A stretch of 64,000 bases of DNA from Micromonospora coxensis (GTDB lineage Bacteria; Actinomycetota; Actinomycetes; Mycobacteriales; Micromonosporaceae). A program made the translations under genes and the position numbers. Positions 1-7,855 of the stretch are shown here, piece after piece. The notes below the pieces were generated by a model. The model did not search any database. It was not told the origin of the DNA and saw only the letters and a list, made by a program, of their open reading frames with translations. Positions within the stretch are counted from its first letter, which is position 1; each line of letters opens with the position of its first letter. The stretch spans positions 186,001-250,000 of the forward strand of contig NZ_LT607753.1 of assembly GCF_900090295.1 (NCBI RefSeq), in the 5' to 3' direction.

Positions 1-142
1 AGGTGACGCCGTGCGGGTCGGTCCCGGCGACCTCGGCCCGGGTCACGACGGCCGCCCCGTGCTCGCCGGGGCCCCGCACGGGCAGGTCGGGCGGGTCGGC
101 CACGAAGGTCTCGTACGGGACCAGGGGCGGGCGGTAGGGCAT
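1..142 (-). CDS. Unidentified protein, N-terminal fragment cut by left edge
   Basis: An ATG at 142-140 on the minus strand follows a good AGGAGA ribosome binding site a few bases upstream. It opens a frame of 47 codons that runs off the left edge without a stop. The visible protein starts MPYRPPLVPYETFVADPPDL and has no signal peptide or membrane segment. I do not recognise the family. It diverges from the GH42 gene and shares its control region, so a role in sugar use is a guess from context only. Confidence 0.6.
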   Translation of the reverse strand, partial: MPYRPPLVPYETFVADPPDLPVRGPGEHGAAVVTRAEVAGTDPHGVT

Positions 143-193
143 GGGGTCTCCTCTGCGGGGCGCATCCGGCGGTCCCGCCAGTTTCTTTGGCTT

Positions 194-293
194 CCCAACA
201 AACTGTCAACGACCTCCGATGTCCACCGCTTCCGCTTGCCCCATTGACATGCCCAAACGTTGTTCATAATTTGGACGCCTACCCAACAAAGTG
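194..293 (+). promoter_or_regulatory. Promoter and operator-like repeats of the GH42 gene
   Basis: A TTGACA -35 box (244-249) and a TAATTT -10 box (267-272) are separated by 17 bases. They are flanked by two copies of CCCAACAAA followed by (C/G)TG, at 194-205 and 282-293. The second copy sits at the expected transcription start. CCAAA (253-257) and TTTGG (270-274) also form an interrupted dyad overlapping the -10 box. This looks like repressor control, perhaps by a ROK or LacI protein, but no regulator gene is adjacent. Confidence 0.45.
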
Positions 294-309
294 GACGGGA
301 CGTGGGTGC

Positions 310-2310
310 ATGTGGGGTGACGGCCGGCTCTGCTTCGGCGGCGACTGGAACCCGGAGCAGTGGCCGCCGCAGGTGTGGCGCCAGGACGTCGCGCTGATGC
401 GCCGGGCCCGGGTCAACCTGGTCACCGTCGGCGTGTTCGCCTGGTCCCGGCTGGAGCCGGCCCCCGGCCGGTACACCTTCGGCTGGCTCGACGAGGTCCT
501 CGACCTGCTGCACGACGCGGGCATCCGGGTCGCGCTGGCCACCCCCACCGCGTCGCCCCCGCCCTGGTTCTCCCTGGCCCACCCGGGCGCGCTGCCGGTC
601 ACCGCCGACGGGGTACGGCTGCACCACGGCAGCCGGGACACCTACTGCGCCGCCGCGCCCGCGTACCGCACCGCCGCCCGCCGCATCACCGAGGTGCTGG
701 CCGACCGGTACGCCACCCACCCCGCGCTGGCCATGTGGCACGTGCACAACGAGTACGGCACCACCTGCCACTGCGAACACGCCGCGACGGCCTTCCGCGC
801 CTGGCTGGCCCGCCGCCACGGCGACCTCGACGCGCTCAATGCCGCCTGGGTGACCAGCTTCTGGAGCCAGCACTACTCCGACTGGGCGCAGATCAGCACC
901 CCGCGCGCCACCCAGTACCTGGCCAACCCCGGCCAGCTGCTGGACTTCCGCCGGTTCTGGTCGGACACCCTGCTCGCCGCGTACGTCGACCAGCGCGACC
1001 TGCTGCGCGCGGCGAACCCCCGGGTGCCGGTGACCACCAACTACGTCCTGGCCGACTGGGTGCCGGTCGACCACGCCCGCTGGGCGCGGGAGGTGGACCT
1101 CGTCGCCATCGACCACTACCCGTCGGCCGTCGACGCCGGCGCGGAGGAGCAGACCGCGCTCGCCGCCGACCTCGCCCGGGGCTGGGCCCGGCACGGCGCC
1201 GGCGACGGCACCACACCGGCCTGGCTGCTGATGGAGAGCGCCCCGAACCACATCCACACCCCCGGGCGGATGCACACCAAGGAGCCCGGCCGGATGGCCC
1301 GGCACAGCCTGTCCCACGTCGCCCGGGGCTCCCGCGGGGCGATGTTCTTCCAGTGGCGCGCCCCGGCCGGCGGCGCCGAACGCTTCCACTCCGCCCTCGT
1401 CCCGCACGCCGGCCCGGACAGCCGGGTGTACCGCGAGACGGTGCGCCTGGGCGCGATCCTCGAACGGATCGCCGAGGCCGACGCCGGCACGGTCGAGGCG
1501 TCGGTGGCGCTCGTGTCGGACGCCGCCAGCGGCTGGGCGTTGCGGCACCCCGGCCTGCCCTCGGCGTCGCTCGACCACCACGCCGAGGTGTCCGCCGCGC
1601 ACCGGGCGCTCTGGCGGACCGGGTACGCCTGCGACGTCGTCGTCCCCGGCGACGCGGTCGAGGCGTACCGGCTGCTGGTGCTGCCGGCGCTCTACCTCAC
1701 CGACGACGCCACCGCCGACTGGGTACGCGAGCACGTGCGCGGCGGCGGGCACGCGCTGGTCACCTGGCTCAGCGGCGTCGCCGACGAACACGCCCGGGTC
1801 CGGCTCGGCGGCTACCCCGGCGCCCTGCGCGACCTGCTCGGCCTGCGGGTGGAGGAGTTCCACCCGTTGGCCGAGGGGGAGCAGGTGTTGCTGGCGCGCG
1901 GCGGCACCGGGCGGGTGTGGTCGGAGACGGTGCGCCCAGCCGGCGCGGAGACGGTCACCGCGTACGTCGGCGGCGTGCTGGACGGGCTGCCGGCGGTGAC
2001 CCGGCACCGCTACGGCGCCGGCACCGCCTGGTACGTCTCCACCCGCCCCGACGACGAGACGTACCGCCGGTTGGTGGTCGAGGTGGCGCGCGCGGCCGGC
2101 GTCGCCCCGGTCTGCCCGGCCGCGCCGCCCGGCGTGGAGGCGGTACGCCGGCGCGCCGGCCAGGTGAGCTGGCTGTTCCTGCTCAACCACACCGACCGGC
2201 CGCGGCGGATCCCGGCCGACGGGGTGGACCTGCTCACCGGAGCGCCGGTCCACGGCGAGGTGGTGGTGCCGGCCGGCGGCGCCGCCGTGGTCCGCGAGGC
2301 CCCCGACTGA
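310..2310 (+). CDS. Beta-galactosidase, glycoside hydrolase family 42
   Basis: 666 residues, the usual GH42 size. It should hydrolyse terminal beta-galactosides in the cytoplasm; no signal peptide is present. The N-terminal barrel opens with the family hallmark GGDWNPEQWP. The acid/base glutamate is E148 in HNEYG and the nucleophile is E309 in LMESAPNH. A Cys-x-Cys segment (TTCHCEH) close after E148 fits the zinc cluster of many GH42 enzymes. A trimerisation domain and a small C-terminal beta domain follow. The ATG at 310 is chosen because it begins directly before the conserved domain and lies about 38 bases downstream of the -10 box. An upstream in-frame start at 187 would read through that promoter. 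True substrate (lactose, galactan, arabinogalactan) is unknown. Confidence 0.93.
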   Translation: MWGDGRLCFGGDWNPEQWPPQVWRQDVALMRRARVNLVTVGVFAWSRLEPAPGRYTFGWLDEVLDLLHDAGIRVALATPTASPPPWFSLAHPGALPVTADGVRLHHGSRDTYCAAAPAYRTAARRITEVLADRYATHPALAMWHVHNEYGTTCHCEHAATAFRAWLARRHGDLDALNAAWVTSFWSQHYSDWAQISTPRATQYLANPGQLLDFRRFWSDTLLAAYVDQRDLLRAANPRVPVTTNYVLADWVPVDHARWAREVDLVAIDHYPSAVDAGAEEQTALAADLARGWARHGAGDGTTPAWLLMESAPNHIHTPGRMHTKEPGRMARHSLSHVARGSRGAMFFQWRAPAGGAERFHSALVPHAGPDSRVYRETVRLGAILERIAEADAGTVEASVALVSDAASGWALRHPGLPSASLDHHAEVSAAHRALWRTGYACDVVVPGDAVEAYRLLVLPALYLTDDATADWVREHVRGGGHALVTWLSGVADEHARVRLGGYPGALRDLLGLRVEEFHPLAEGEQVLLARGGTGRVWSETVRPAGAETVTAYVGGVLDGLPAVTRHRYGAGTAWYVSTRPDDETYRRLVVEVARAAGVAPVCPAAPPGVEAVRRRAGQVSWLFLLNHTDRPRRIPADGVDLLTGAPVHGEVVVPAGGAAVVREAPD

Positions 2311-2324
2311 CCGTCACTGCCCGC

Positions 2325-2343
2325 GCCGCGCTCCACGCGCGGC
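2325..2343. terminator. Hairpin between convergent genes
   Basis: GCCGCGC (2325-2331) and GCGCGGC (2337-2343) form a perfect 7 bp stem with a 5-base loop in the 58-base gap between the convergent GH42 and LysE genes. There is no T run, as is common in actinomycetes. Confidence 0.4.
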
Positions 2344-2368
2344 CCGGCGGGACACGTCCGGGGGATGG

Positions 2369-3019
2369 TCAGGGCGTCGCGACGGCGGCGCGGGAGCGGT
2401 CGGCGGCGATCCGCACGGCCAGTGCGGCCAGCACGCTGCCCATCACGTAGCGCTGCGCCCGCGCCCACCCCGGCCGGCGCACCAGGAACGTCGACACCGA
2501 CCCGGCGGTGAGCACGATCAGCGCGTTGACCGTCAGGGCGATCGCGATCTGGGTGAGGCCGAGCAGCAGACTCTGCACGGCCACGTGCCCGCGCGCCGGG
2601 TCGACGAACTGTGGCAGCAGCGACACGTACAGGATGGCGATCTTGGGGTTGAGCAGGTTGGTGACCAGGCCCATGGTGAACAGCCGTCGGGGCCGGTCCG
2701 GCGGCAGCGGCGTCGGGGTGAACGCCGAGCGTCCGCCCGGGCGCAGCGTCCGCCAGGCCAGCCACCCCAGGTACGCCGCGCCGGCCAGCTTCACCGCCGT
2801 GTACAGCGGCGGCACCAGCACGAACACGGTGGCGATGCCGGCCACGGCGGCGGCCAGGTAGACCACGAACCCGACGGCGACCCCGAGCAGCGACACCAGC
2901 CCGGCCCGCCGCCCCTGGGTCACCGACCGCGACACCAGGTAGACCATGTTCGGCCCGGGCGTGAGCACCAGCCCCAACGCCACCAGCCCGATCCCCACCA
3001 CCGCGCCCACCGTGACCAT
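2369..3019 (-). CDS. LysE/RhtB family amino-acid exporter
   Basis: 216 residues, typical of LysE-type translocators that export amino acids or derivatives across the cytoplasmic membrane. The N-terminus VALGLVLTPGPNMVYLVSRS carries the family GPN signature after the first membrane helix. Further hydrophobic helices follow, and NLLNPKIAILY is the second conserved motif. ATG 3019 is used because it precedes the first helix; upstream in-frame sequence is arginine/serine-rich and unlike protein. It diverges from a GNAT gene across 112 bases. The exported substrate cannot be told. Confidence 0.88.
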   Translation of the reverse strand: MVTVGAVVGIGLVALGLVLTPGPNMVYLVSRSVTQGRRAGLVSLLGVAVGFVVYLAAAVAGIATVFVLVPPLYTAVKLAGAAYLGWLAWRTLRPGGRSAFTPTPLPPDRPRRLFTMGLVTNLLNPKIAILYVSLLPQFVDPARGHVAVQSLLLGLTQIAIALTVNALIVLTAGSVSTFLVRRPGWARAQRYVMGSVLAALAVRIAADRSRAAVATP

Positions 3020-3131
3020 CCGTCGCCCCCCGTCCGCGTCGTCCCGGCCCGACCCTACGGGCGTCGCCCCCGCCGTCGCAGCGGCCAATTCGGGGCTGCC
3101 GGCATGGACCGCGACGGGCCACACTGCACAC

Positions 3132-3683
3132 ATGTCGATGACGCTGCGCGCCCCGGCCACCGCGCACGCCCCCGCGCTCGTGCTGCGCCCGTGGCGCGAC
3201 GACGACGTGGACGCGCTGCTGCGGGCGCACCGGGACCCGACCCTGCGGGCGCGGGTGCGCGAGCCGCTGACCACGCCGGCGCAGGCCCGCCGCTGGGTGG
3301 CCCGCAGCCGGCAGGGCTGGGCCGCCGATCGCCGGTTCTGCTTCGCCGTGTGCGAGGTCACCGGCGACGCCGAGCGGTTGGTCGGCACCGTCCTGCTCAA
3401 GGAGGTCGTCCCCGGCCGGTCGGCGGCGGAGGTGGGCTACTGGACGACCGCCGACGCGCGGGGGCGCGGGGTGGCGCCGCGGGCGTTGGAGGCGGTCACC
3501 CGGTGGGCCTTCACCCGCTTCGCCGCGACCGGGCTGACCTGCCTGGAGCTGCTGCACCAGGTCGACAACCCGGCCTCCTGCCGGGTGGCGGAGAAGACCG
3601 GGTACGACTTCGTCGAGGTGCTGCCGGCCCGGCCGCCGTTCCCGCTCGACGGGCACCGGCACGTACGCCGGCACACCCGCTGA
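3132..3683 (+). CDS. GNAT family N-acetyltransferase (RimJ/RimL-like)
   Basis: 183 residues. It starts LRPWRDDDVDALLRAH, typical of the RimJ/RimL-like GNAT group (Acetyltransf_3), which acetylates amino groups of proteins or small molecules using acetyl-CoA. VGYWTTADARGRGVAPRALE is the acetyl-CoA binding motif A, and LELLHQVDNPASCRVAEKTG is the family's Asn/Ser segment. ATG 3132 precedes the domain and lies 4 bases after a short CACACATG stretch without a clear ribosome site. Acceptor unknown. It converges with the DUF1232 gene after 12 bases. Confidence 0.87.
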   Translation: MSMTLRAPATAHAPALVLRPWRDDDVDALLRAHRDPTLRARVREPLTTPAQARRWVARSRQGWAADRRFCFAVCEVTGDAERLVGTVLLKEVVPGRSAAEVGYWTTADARGRGVAPRALEAVTRWAFTRFAATGLTCLELLHQVDNPASCRVAEKTGYDFVEVLPARPPFPLDGHRHVRRHTR

Positions 3684-3695
3684 CCGCCGTCGGCG

Positions 3696-4115
3696 TCACC
3701 GTGTCGGCGCGGCGGCCCGCCCGTGCGCCGGGCCGAGCAGGCGCAGCAGCAGCCGGGGCTCGCCGGGCCACGCGGCGAGCAGCACCTCACGGGGCACCTG
3801 CCGGCCGGCGTAGCGCAGGGCCAGGGCCACCACCACGATGTCGTCGAGCGGGCCGATGACCGGCAGGAACTCCGGGATGAGGTCGATCGGGCTGGCCACC
3901 CAGAGCCCGGCCAGGACGACGGCCACCTTCGCCCGGCGGGGCACCCGCTCGTCGGCGCGCAGCCGGCGCACCGTGGTCAGGCAGTCGGGGATGAACGCCG
4001 CCAGGTCCCGCAGGACGCCCGGCGGCAGCCGGCGGGCGAGCAGCACCAGCAGTCCCCAGCTGGCGACCAGGCAGGCGACCGCCACGCCGAGTCCCACCAG
4101 CCAGTCGCGCACCAC
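3696..4115 (-). CDS. DUF1232 (YkvA-like) membrane protein
   Basis: 139 residues. An N-terminal membrane helix (about residues 4-27) precedes the DUF1232 signature SPIDLIPEFLPVIGPLDD with following hydrophobic VVVALALRYA. The molecular role of the family is not settled; members are small membrane-associated proteins. The GTG at 4115 has a strong GGAGG just upstream and is preferred over the next GTG at 4112. It diverges from the DUF1992 gene. Confidence 0.85.
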   Translation of the reverse strand: MVRDWLVGLGVAVACLVASWGLLVLLARRLPPGVLRDLAAFIPDCLTTVRRLRADERVPRRAKVAVVLAGLWVASPIDLIPEFLPVIGPLDDIVVVALALRYAGRQVPREVLLAAWPGEPRLLLRLLGPAHGRAAAPTR

Positions 4116-4238
4116 CGCCCCCCTCCACCGTGCCTGCCCGGAATGTACGCCGCCGCGGCGGGCCGGGGAATGTCCGCCTGCTCGGCGGCGCTGAACCGTG
4201 CCGACGTGGTGGCTACCGTGGGGGCGGAGGTGTGGGGC

Positions 4239-4724
4239 ATGGTCGACGGTTGGGAAGCGGCGGTCGAGGCGCAGATCCGCTCCGCGCAGCAGCGTGGCGA
4301 GTTCGACAATCTGCCCGGCGCGGGCAAGCCGATCCCCGGCCGGGGCCTGCCCTACGACGAGTCGTGGTGGATCAAGAGCTTCCTCGAGCGGGAGGCGCTC
4401 CCCACCGACCTGCTCCTGCCCACGCCCCTGCAACTGCGCCGCAAGGCCGAACGGGTGCCCGACGAGGTACGCGACCTGCCCACCGAGGAGTCGGTGCGGG
4501 CCTTCGTCGCCGTGCTCAACGCCGAGATCATCGCCTGGCTGCGGAATCCGTCCGGACCGCGGGTGGTGGTCCGTCCGGTCGACGCCGACGCCGTGGTGCG
4601 GCGGTGGCGGGAGGAGCGGCAGCGCGCGGCGCAGGAGCGGGCCGCCTCGGCAGGTCGTGACGACCCAGCGCCGCCCGCGCGGGCTCCCCGCCGACGCGGC
4701 CGGTGGTGGCCCTGGAGACGTTGA
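4239..4724 (+). CDS. DUF1992 (DnaJ-homologue subfamily C member 28-like) protein
   Basis: 161 residues. The conserved DUF1992 core is clear: EAQIRSAQQRGEFDNLPGAG, then KPIPGRGLPYDESWWIKSFL. The C-terminal tail is rich in arginine and tryptophan (ends RRRGRWWPWRR), suggesting nucleic-acid or membrane contact. The domain is known from human DNAJC28, but no J domain is present here and the function is unknown. ATG 4239 follows GGAGG at 4226-4230 with 8-base spacing. Confidence 0.87.
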   Translation: MVDGWEAAVEAQIRSAQQRGEFDNLPGAGKPIPGRGLPYDESWWIKSFLEREALPTDLLLPTPLQLRRKAERVPDEVRDLPTEESVRAFVAVLNAEIIAWLRNPSGPRVVVRPVDADAVVRRWREERQRAAQERAASAGRDDPAPPARAPRRRGRWWPWRR

Positions 4725-4763
4725 CGAGGACTCCCGGGCACCTGTCGTTCTGAGGCCACGGTC

Positions 4764-4823
4764 TTGACCTTGACCTTTGGGCAAGCCCCAACCTGGTGCG
4801 TACCGGTCGCCGTGACCGGTACG
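4764..4823 (+). promoter_or_regulatory. Promoter and perfect 10 bp dyad before the MerR-PP2C gene
   Basis: Two tandem TTGACC boxes (4764-4769, 4770-4775) are followed by an imperfect dyad, TTTGGGC/GCCCCAA (about 4777-4791), as expected for a MerR operator between promoter boxes. Immediately before the ribosome site is a perfect inverted repeat: CGTACCGGTC (4799-4808) and GACCGGTACG (4814-4823) around GCCGT. Its last base touches the GAGGAGGA ribosome site, so it could be a second operator or an RNA hairpin affecting translation. Confidence 0.55.
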
Positions 4824-4837
4824 AGGAGGATGTCGAC

Positions 4838-5905
4838 GTGGGGCTGCTGACCATCGGGGCGTTCGCTCAGGCAGCGGGACTGACGCCGAAGGCATTGCGC
4901 CTGTACGACCAGGTCGGGCTCCTGCCACCGGCCGCGGTCGATCCGGAGTCCGGATACCGGCTCTACGGACCCGACCAGTTGCCGCTTGCCCGGTTGATCG
5001 CCCAGCTCCGTCGCATCGGCATGCCGCTGGCGGCGATCCGCGCCGTGTGTGCCCTGGAGCCCGCGGCGGCGGCTGAGGCGATCACCGCGTACTGGCAGCA
5101 AGTCACCGCCGATACCGCAGCTCGCGCTCGGCTCGCCGCCTTCCTCGTGGACCACCTGTCAGGAGGGGGCACCATCGTGTCTCAAGCGAATCCCACCCTT
5201 GCCGTACGCTTCGCCGCCGGCTGCGACACCGGGCTGGTGCGTGACAGCAACGAGGACGCCGCGTACGCCGGTGACCGGTTGCTGGCCGTCGCCGACGGCA
5301 TGCGCGGACCTGGCGGTGCCGCGGCGAGCGCGGCCGCCATCGACGCCCTCAAGACGTTGGAGCTTGCCGACGTACCGGCTGCCGACCTGCTGAGGATGCT
5401 GGCCGATGCCGTCACCGAGGCCGACCGGACCGTGCGCGGGCTGGCCACCGACGACCACCAGCCGGTCACCACGCTGACCGCGCTGTTGCGCAGCGGCTCC
5501 CAGATGGCCCTGGTGCACATCGGTGACACCCGCGCGTACCTGCTGCGCGGCGGCGAGCTCTTCCTGCTCACCCAGGACCACACCTGGGTGCAGACCCAGG
5601 TCGATCAGGGCAGGCTCGACCCGGACCAGGCCACCGCGCATCCCCAGCGCGCTGTGCTGGTACGCGCTCTCGGCGAGGGCCAGCAGATGGAGGCCGATCT
5701 CGCGCTCCGTACTGCGCTGCCCGGTGACCGGTACCTGCTGTGCTCCGACGGGCTGTCCGCCGTCGTCGACCGCGACTCCCTGCGGTCGGCGTTGAGTGCG
5801 GCAACCGATCCCGAGCACACGGTGCAGAGACTGATCGGCCTGGCTCACGCCGAAGGGGCGCCGGACAACATCGCCTGCGTCGTCGCCGACATGACCGCGG
5901 GGTAG
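4838..5905 (+). CDS. MerR-type regulator fused to a PP2C-family protein phosphatase
   Basis: 355 residues. Residues 1-70 are a MerR winged helix (TIGAFAQAAGLTPKALRLYD), followed by a short dimerisation helix to about residue 108. Residues about 120-355 are a PP2C Ser/Thr phosphatase. Its metal-binding residues are all present: E139/D140 in RDSNED, D153 in VADGM, D230 in HIGDTRAY, D304 in CSDGLS and D343 in APDN. The usual DGMGG is DGMRG here. The likely design is a sensor whose DNA binding is coupled to phosphatase activity or to metal or phosphoprotein binding. GTG 4838 is set by GAGGAGGA at 4823-4830. Probably autoregulated through the dyads upstream. MerR-PP2C fusions occur in other actinomycetes but the signal is unknown to me. 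Confidence 0.88.
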   Translation: MGLLTIGAFAQAAGLTPKALRLYDQVGLLPPAAVDPESGYRLYGPDQLPLARLIAQLRRIGMPLAAIRAVCALEPAAAAEAITAYWQQVTADTAARARLAAFLVDHLSGGGTIVSQANPTLAVRFAAGCDTGLVRDSNEDAAYAGDRLLAVADGMRGPGGAAASAAAIDALKTLELADVPAADLLRMLADAVTEADRTVRGLATDDHQPVTTLTALLRSGSQMALVHIGDTRAYLLRGGELFLLTQDHTWVQTQVDQGRLDPDQATAHPQRAVLVRALGEGQQMEADLALRTALPGDRYLLCSDGLSAVVDRDSLRSALSAATDPEHTVQRLIGLAHAEGAPDNIACVVADMTAG

Positions 5906-5921
5906 GCCACACGGTCGTGGC

Positions 5922-5954
5922 TGCTCCCTGCGCCGGCGGATGGCGCAGGGAGCA
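5922..5954 (+). terminator. Strong hairpin terminator after MerR-PP2C
   Basis: TGCTCCCTGCGCC (5922-5934) pairs perfectly with GGCGCAGGGAGCA (5942-5954) over a 7-base loop, 16 bases after the stop codon. No T run follows. Confidence 0.75.
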
Positions 5955-6393
5955 CCTCTCCGCCGGCCGGGTCTCCCCGGTGGCGGCGAGGGACCCGCCG
6001 TGGCCTACCGACGGCGTTCAGACGTGGTCGCCGTCGTATCTCGCCCTTGATCTCGCGGCGGGGCCACCTGCGTCCAATTAACGGATTGTCGTTAATGCTA
6101 TTGCGGTAATCGGCATGGACATAACGGTCAAATCTTCCCTACATCATAATGTCTGTTCTGTTGTCACCCCGGGTCGGCGTGGGTTCCGAGGGGCCGACCG
6201 GAGTACGCCGGAAACCGACGACAGGTCGGTGAATCCGCCGGTCAGCGGTCGACGAGGAGGTCGCTGACGGCTGCCCCGCGTCGGCGTCGGCGGACTGTCG
6301 GTCCACAACTGGGCCCGGCGGTCGCGGACGGCGGTCATCGCGGGCAGCCGGGTCGGCGAGTGGGTCGACGTACTAGCGCCGACAAGTTTGTTG
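5955..6393. other. Intergenic stretch with an orphan AT-rich dyad
   Basis: No convincing gene is seen in these 439 bases. Around 6070-6160 the DNA is unusually AT-rich for this genome. It contains a perfect inverted repeat, ATTAACG (6077-6083) and CGTTAAT (6090-6096), with a 6-base spacer, which is operator-like. A 56-codon frame from the ATG at 6115 has no ribosome site or recognisable sequence. The dyad may be an operator for the membrane-protein/HTH operon downstream or a relic. Confidence 0.4.
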
Positions 6394-6409
6394 TGCCAAC
6401 CTATTGGCA
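6394..6409 (+). promoter_or_regulatory. Dyad overlapping the start codon of the membrane-protein gene
   Basis: TGCCAA (6394-6399) and TTGGCA (6404-6409) form a perfect inverted repeat around CCTA, with its last base being the A of the ATG at 6409. It may be the site of the winged-helix protein encoded next in the same operon. Confidence 0.35.
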
Positions 6410-7104
6410 TGACTACTGACCCGGTTCCTGTCGGTGGCGATCCCCGCCGGCTGCTGTCTGAGGTCCGCTCCCTGGCGCACCAGGTGCGCCTCGACCAACG
6501 GATGACCTGGGCTGCACTACTGGTGCTAGGCGCGGTGACGCTCGTCGGGATCCCGTTCGACTGGCTCGGCATGATGGTGCGCTGCCACCCCGACACCAGC
6601 TGCGAGTTCGCTCGGCGGGGCGTGCTGTTCTACTGGCCCCCGGCACTCCTGCTGGCCTACACGGCGATCGCCGTCTGCTACGTGCGGGGCGCCCGGGCAC
6701 GGGGCCTGGGTGCCCGGGCATTGCCGTACACGATCGCCGGCGCCGCGACGACCGTCGTGTTCACCGCCGCGTGGGTAGCCGCAGCCCTGTATCTTCCGCA
6801 CCACCCGCTGCCGCAACAGCCGCCGCCGTACTGGTGGTTGCTCCTGGACCGGCTGGTCTCACCCTGGAGCGTGATCGGGATCGCGCTGGTGGTGCTGGCC
6901 CGGATCGAGCGCAACGTGGGGCTGCTGCTGTTCACCCTCGCCTACCTGGCCCTGGTGCTGCTGGTGCTGCCGATGAACGAGGGCTGGGGGCTGGCAGGCT
7001 GGGGACTTCAGGCCCGATTCGCGGTACCGCAGATCATCAGCGGCGCGCTGCTGCTGCTCGGTGCGGCCGGGTTCTTCAGAGCAACCCGCAGGCGGCAGCG
7101 GTGA
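6409..7104 (+). CDS. Multi-pass membrane protein of unknown function
   Basis: 231 residues with about six hydrophobic segments: residues near 32-52, 75-95, 112-134, 150-165, 172-188 and 204-222. A basic RRRQR tail suggests a cytoplasmic C-terminus. I do not recognise a named family. The gene ends in a GTGA overlap with a winged-helix regulator, a common actinomycete pairing of a membrane protein with its controller. ATG 6409 is chosen over 6388 because the extra residues look non-coding. Confidence 0.75.
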   Translation: MTTDPVPVGGDPRRLLSEVRSLAHQVRLDQRMTWAALLVLGAVTLVGIPFDWLGMMVRCHPDTSCEFARRGVLFYWPPALLLAYTAIAVCYVRGARARGLGARALPYTIAGAATTVVFTAAWVAAALYLPHHPLPQQPPPYWWLLLDRLVSPWSVIGIALVVLARIERNVGLLLFTLAYLALVLLVLPMNEGWGLAGWGLQARFAVPQIISGALLLLGAAGFFRATRRRQR

Positions 7105-7448
7105 CGGCCACGACCGGCACCCCGGATCCGGACGCAGGGCACCCGGTCACCGGGCTGGACGAGGTGGTGCACCAGCGGGCACGGCTGGGCATCCTGACCA
7201 TCGCGCACGAGGCCCGCCGGGTCGAATTCGGCTACCTGCGCACCCACCTCGAGCTGACCGCCGGCAACCTCTCCAAGCACCTCAGCGTGCTGGAGACGGC
7301 CGGCCTGATCGAGATCCAGAAAGGCTACGAGGGTCGGCGCGGCCGCACCTGGATCACCCTCACCGCCGCCGGCACCACCGCGCTCGCCGACGAGATCACG
7401 CGACTCAAGCAGCTCATCGCCCGCGTTGAGACGGCCACCGGGCAGTAG
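7101..7448 (+). CDS. Winged-helix transcriptional regulator (MarR/ArsR-like, HTH_34 type)
   Basis: 115 residues. The segment HQRARLGILTIAHEARRVEF followed by LELTAGNLSKHLSVLETAGL and the wing YEGRRGRTWITLTAAG match the short winged-helix family often annotated as HTH_34. Starts with the GTG at 7101, which overlaps the upstream stop as GTGA, so translation is probably coupled to the membrane-protein gene. It likely controls its own operon, possibly at the dyad over the start codon at 6409. No ligand-binding domain is visible. Confidence 0.85.
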   Translation: MTATTGTPDPDAGHPVTGLDEVVHQRARLGILTIAHEARRVEFGYLRTHLELTAGNLSKHLSVLETAGLIEIQKGYEGRRGRTWITLTAAGTTALADEITRLKQLIARVETATGQ

Positions 7449-7481
7449 CGACAACCGTCGACCGACCAGCCATCCCCGCTG

Positions 7482-7510
7482 CTCCGGCGCACGGCGACCG
7501 TGCGCCGGAG
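7482..7510 (+). terminator. Strong hairpin terminator
   Basis: CTCCGGCGCACGG (7482-7494) and CCGTGCGCCGGAG (7498-7510) form a perfect 13 bp stem with a 3-base loop, 34 bases after the regulator gene's stop. Confidence 0.75.
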
Positions 7511-7557
7511 GACGCCGGCTGGCCGGCCGGCGCACTCCCACCGCAGCAGGAGGCGCC

Positions 7558-7668
7558 ATGGCCGCCACACCGGCGACCGGTTCGGAACACATCTCCGGGG
7601 CCGGTGCCGTTAGTGCGGCCGACGCCTCGGTCGAAAACCGATTGAGTCCTGCTTGCACGGTCCCGTAG
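7558..7668 (+). CDS. Possible 36-residue small protein
   Basis: An ATG at 7558 is preceded by a textbook AGGAGG (7548-7553, spacing 4) and opens 36 codons ending SPACTVP. The sequence has no recognisable motif. Against it, a good promoter for the next gene (7642-7671) overlaps its end and it follows a terminator with no clear promoter of its own. It may be a truncated gene remnant. Confidence 0.25.
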   Translation: MAATPATGSEHISGAGAVSAADASVENRLSPACTVP

Positions 7669-7671
7669 GTT
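7642..7671 (+). promoter_or_regulatory. Predicted promoter of the DUF1062 transcript
   Basis: TTGAGT (7642-7647) and TAGGTT (7666-7671) with an 18-base spacer. Transcription would begin near 7678, giving a leader of about 185 bases before the ATG at 7864, which contains the structured element at 7734-7855. Confidence 0.45.
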
Positions 7672-7733
7672 GCCCTCCCGACCTCGTACCAGTGGAGACA
7701 GAGGACAAGACCGCGTGACCCCGCCTGCTCTCT

Positions 7734-7855
7734 AGACCTGACACCTTCCTTTCGCTCACCGGTGGCCGACGTTCCCGTCGGCCCTGCCGGGCAGCTCGTG
7801 TGCGCCCGGTCATCCAGCGTTTGAGGCCGCGCGTGATCGGCCTCGTGTCAGGTCT
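7734..7855 (+). promoter_or_regulatory. Candidate structured leader RNA (multi-helix junction) of the DUF1062 gene
   Basis: A closing stem pairs AGACCTGACAC (7734-7744) with GTGTCAGGTCT (7845-7855), 11 perfect pairs 100 bases apart. Inside it, CCGG plus GGCCGACG (7759-7771) pairs with CGTCGGCC plus CCGG (7776-7790) over a TTCC loop. GAGGCCG (7823-7829) pairs with CGGCCTC (7838-7844) and abuts the closing stem, as in coaxial stacking. The ribosome site GGAG (7856-7859) lies directly after the closing stem and the start codon 4 bases later. This is the form of a cis-regulatory RNA; I do not recognise it as a known class. Confidence 0.55.

Noticed and set aside
43..2253. Long minus-strand open frame opposite the GH42 gene
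   Set aside because: Composition is Gly/Val/Arg-rich without motifs, while the plus strand has a full GH42 with catalytic residues.
6115..6285. 56-codon frame in the AT-rich intergenic patch
   Set aside because: No ribosome site, no conserved motif and mixed codon use.
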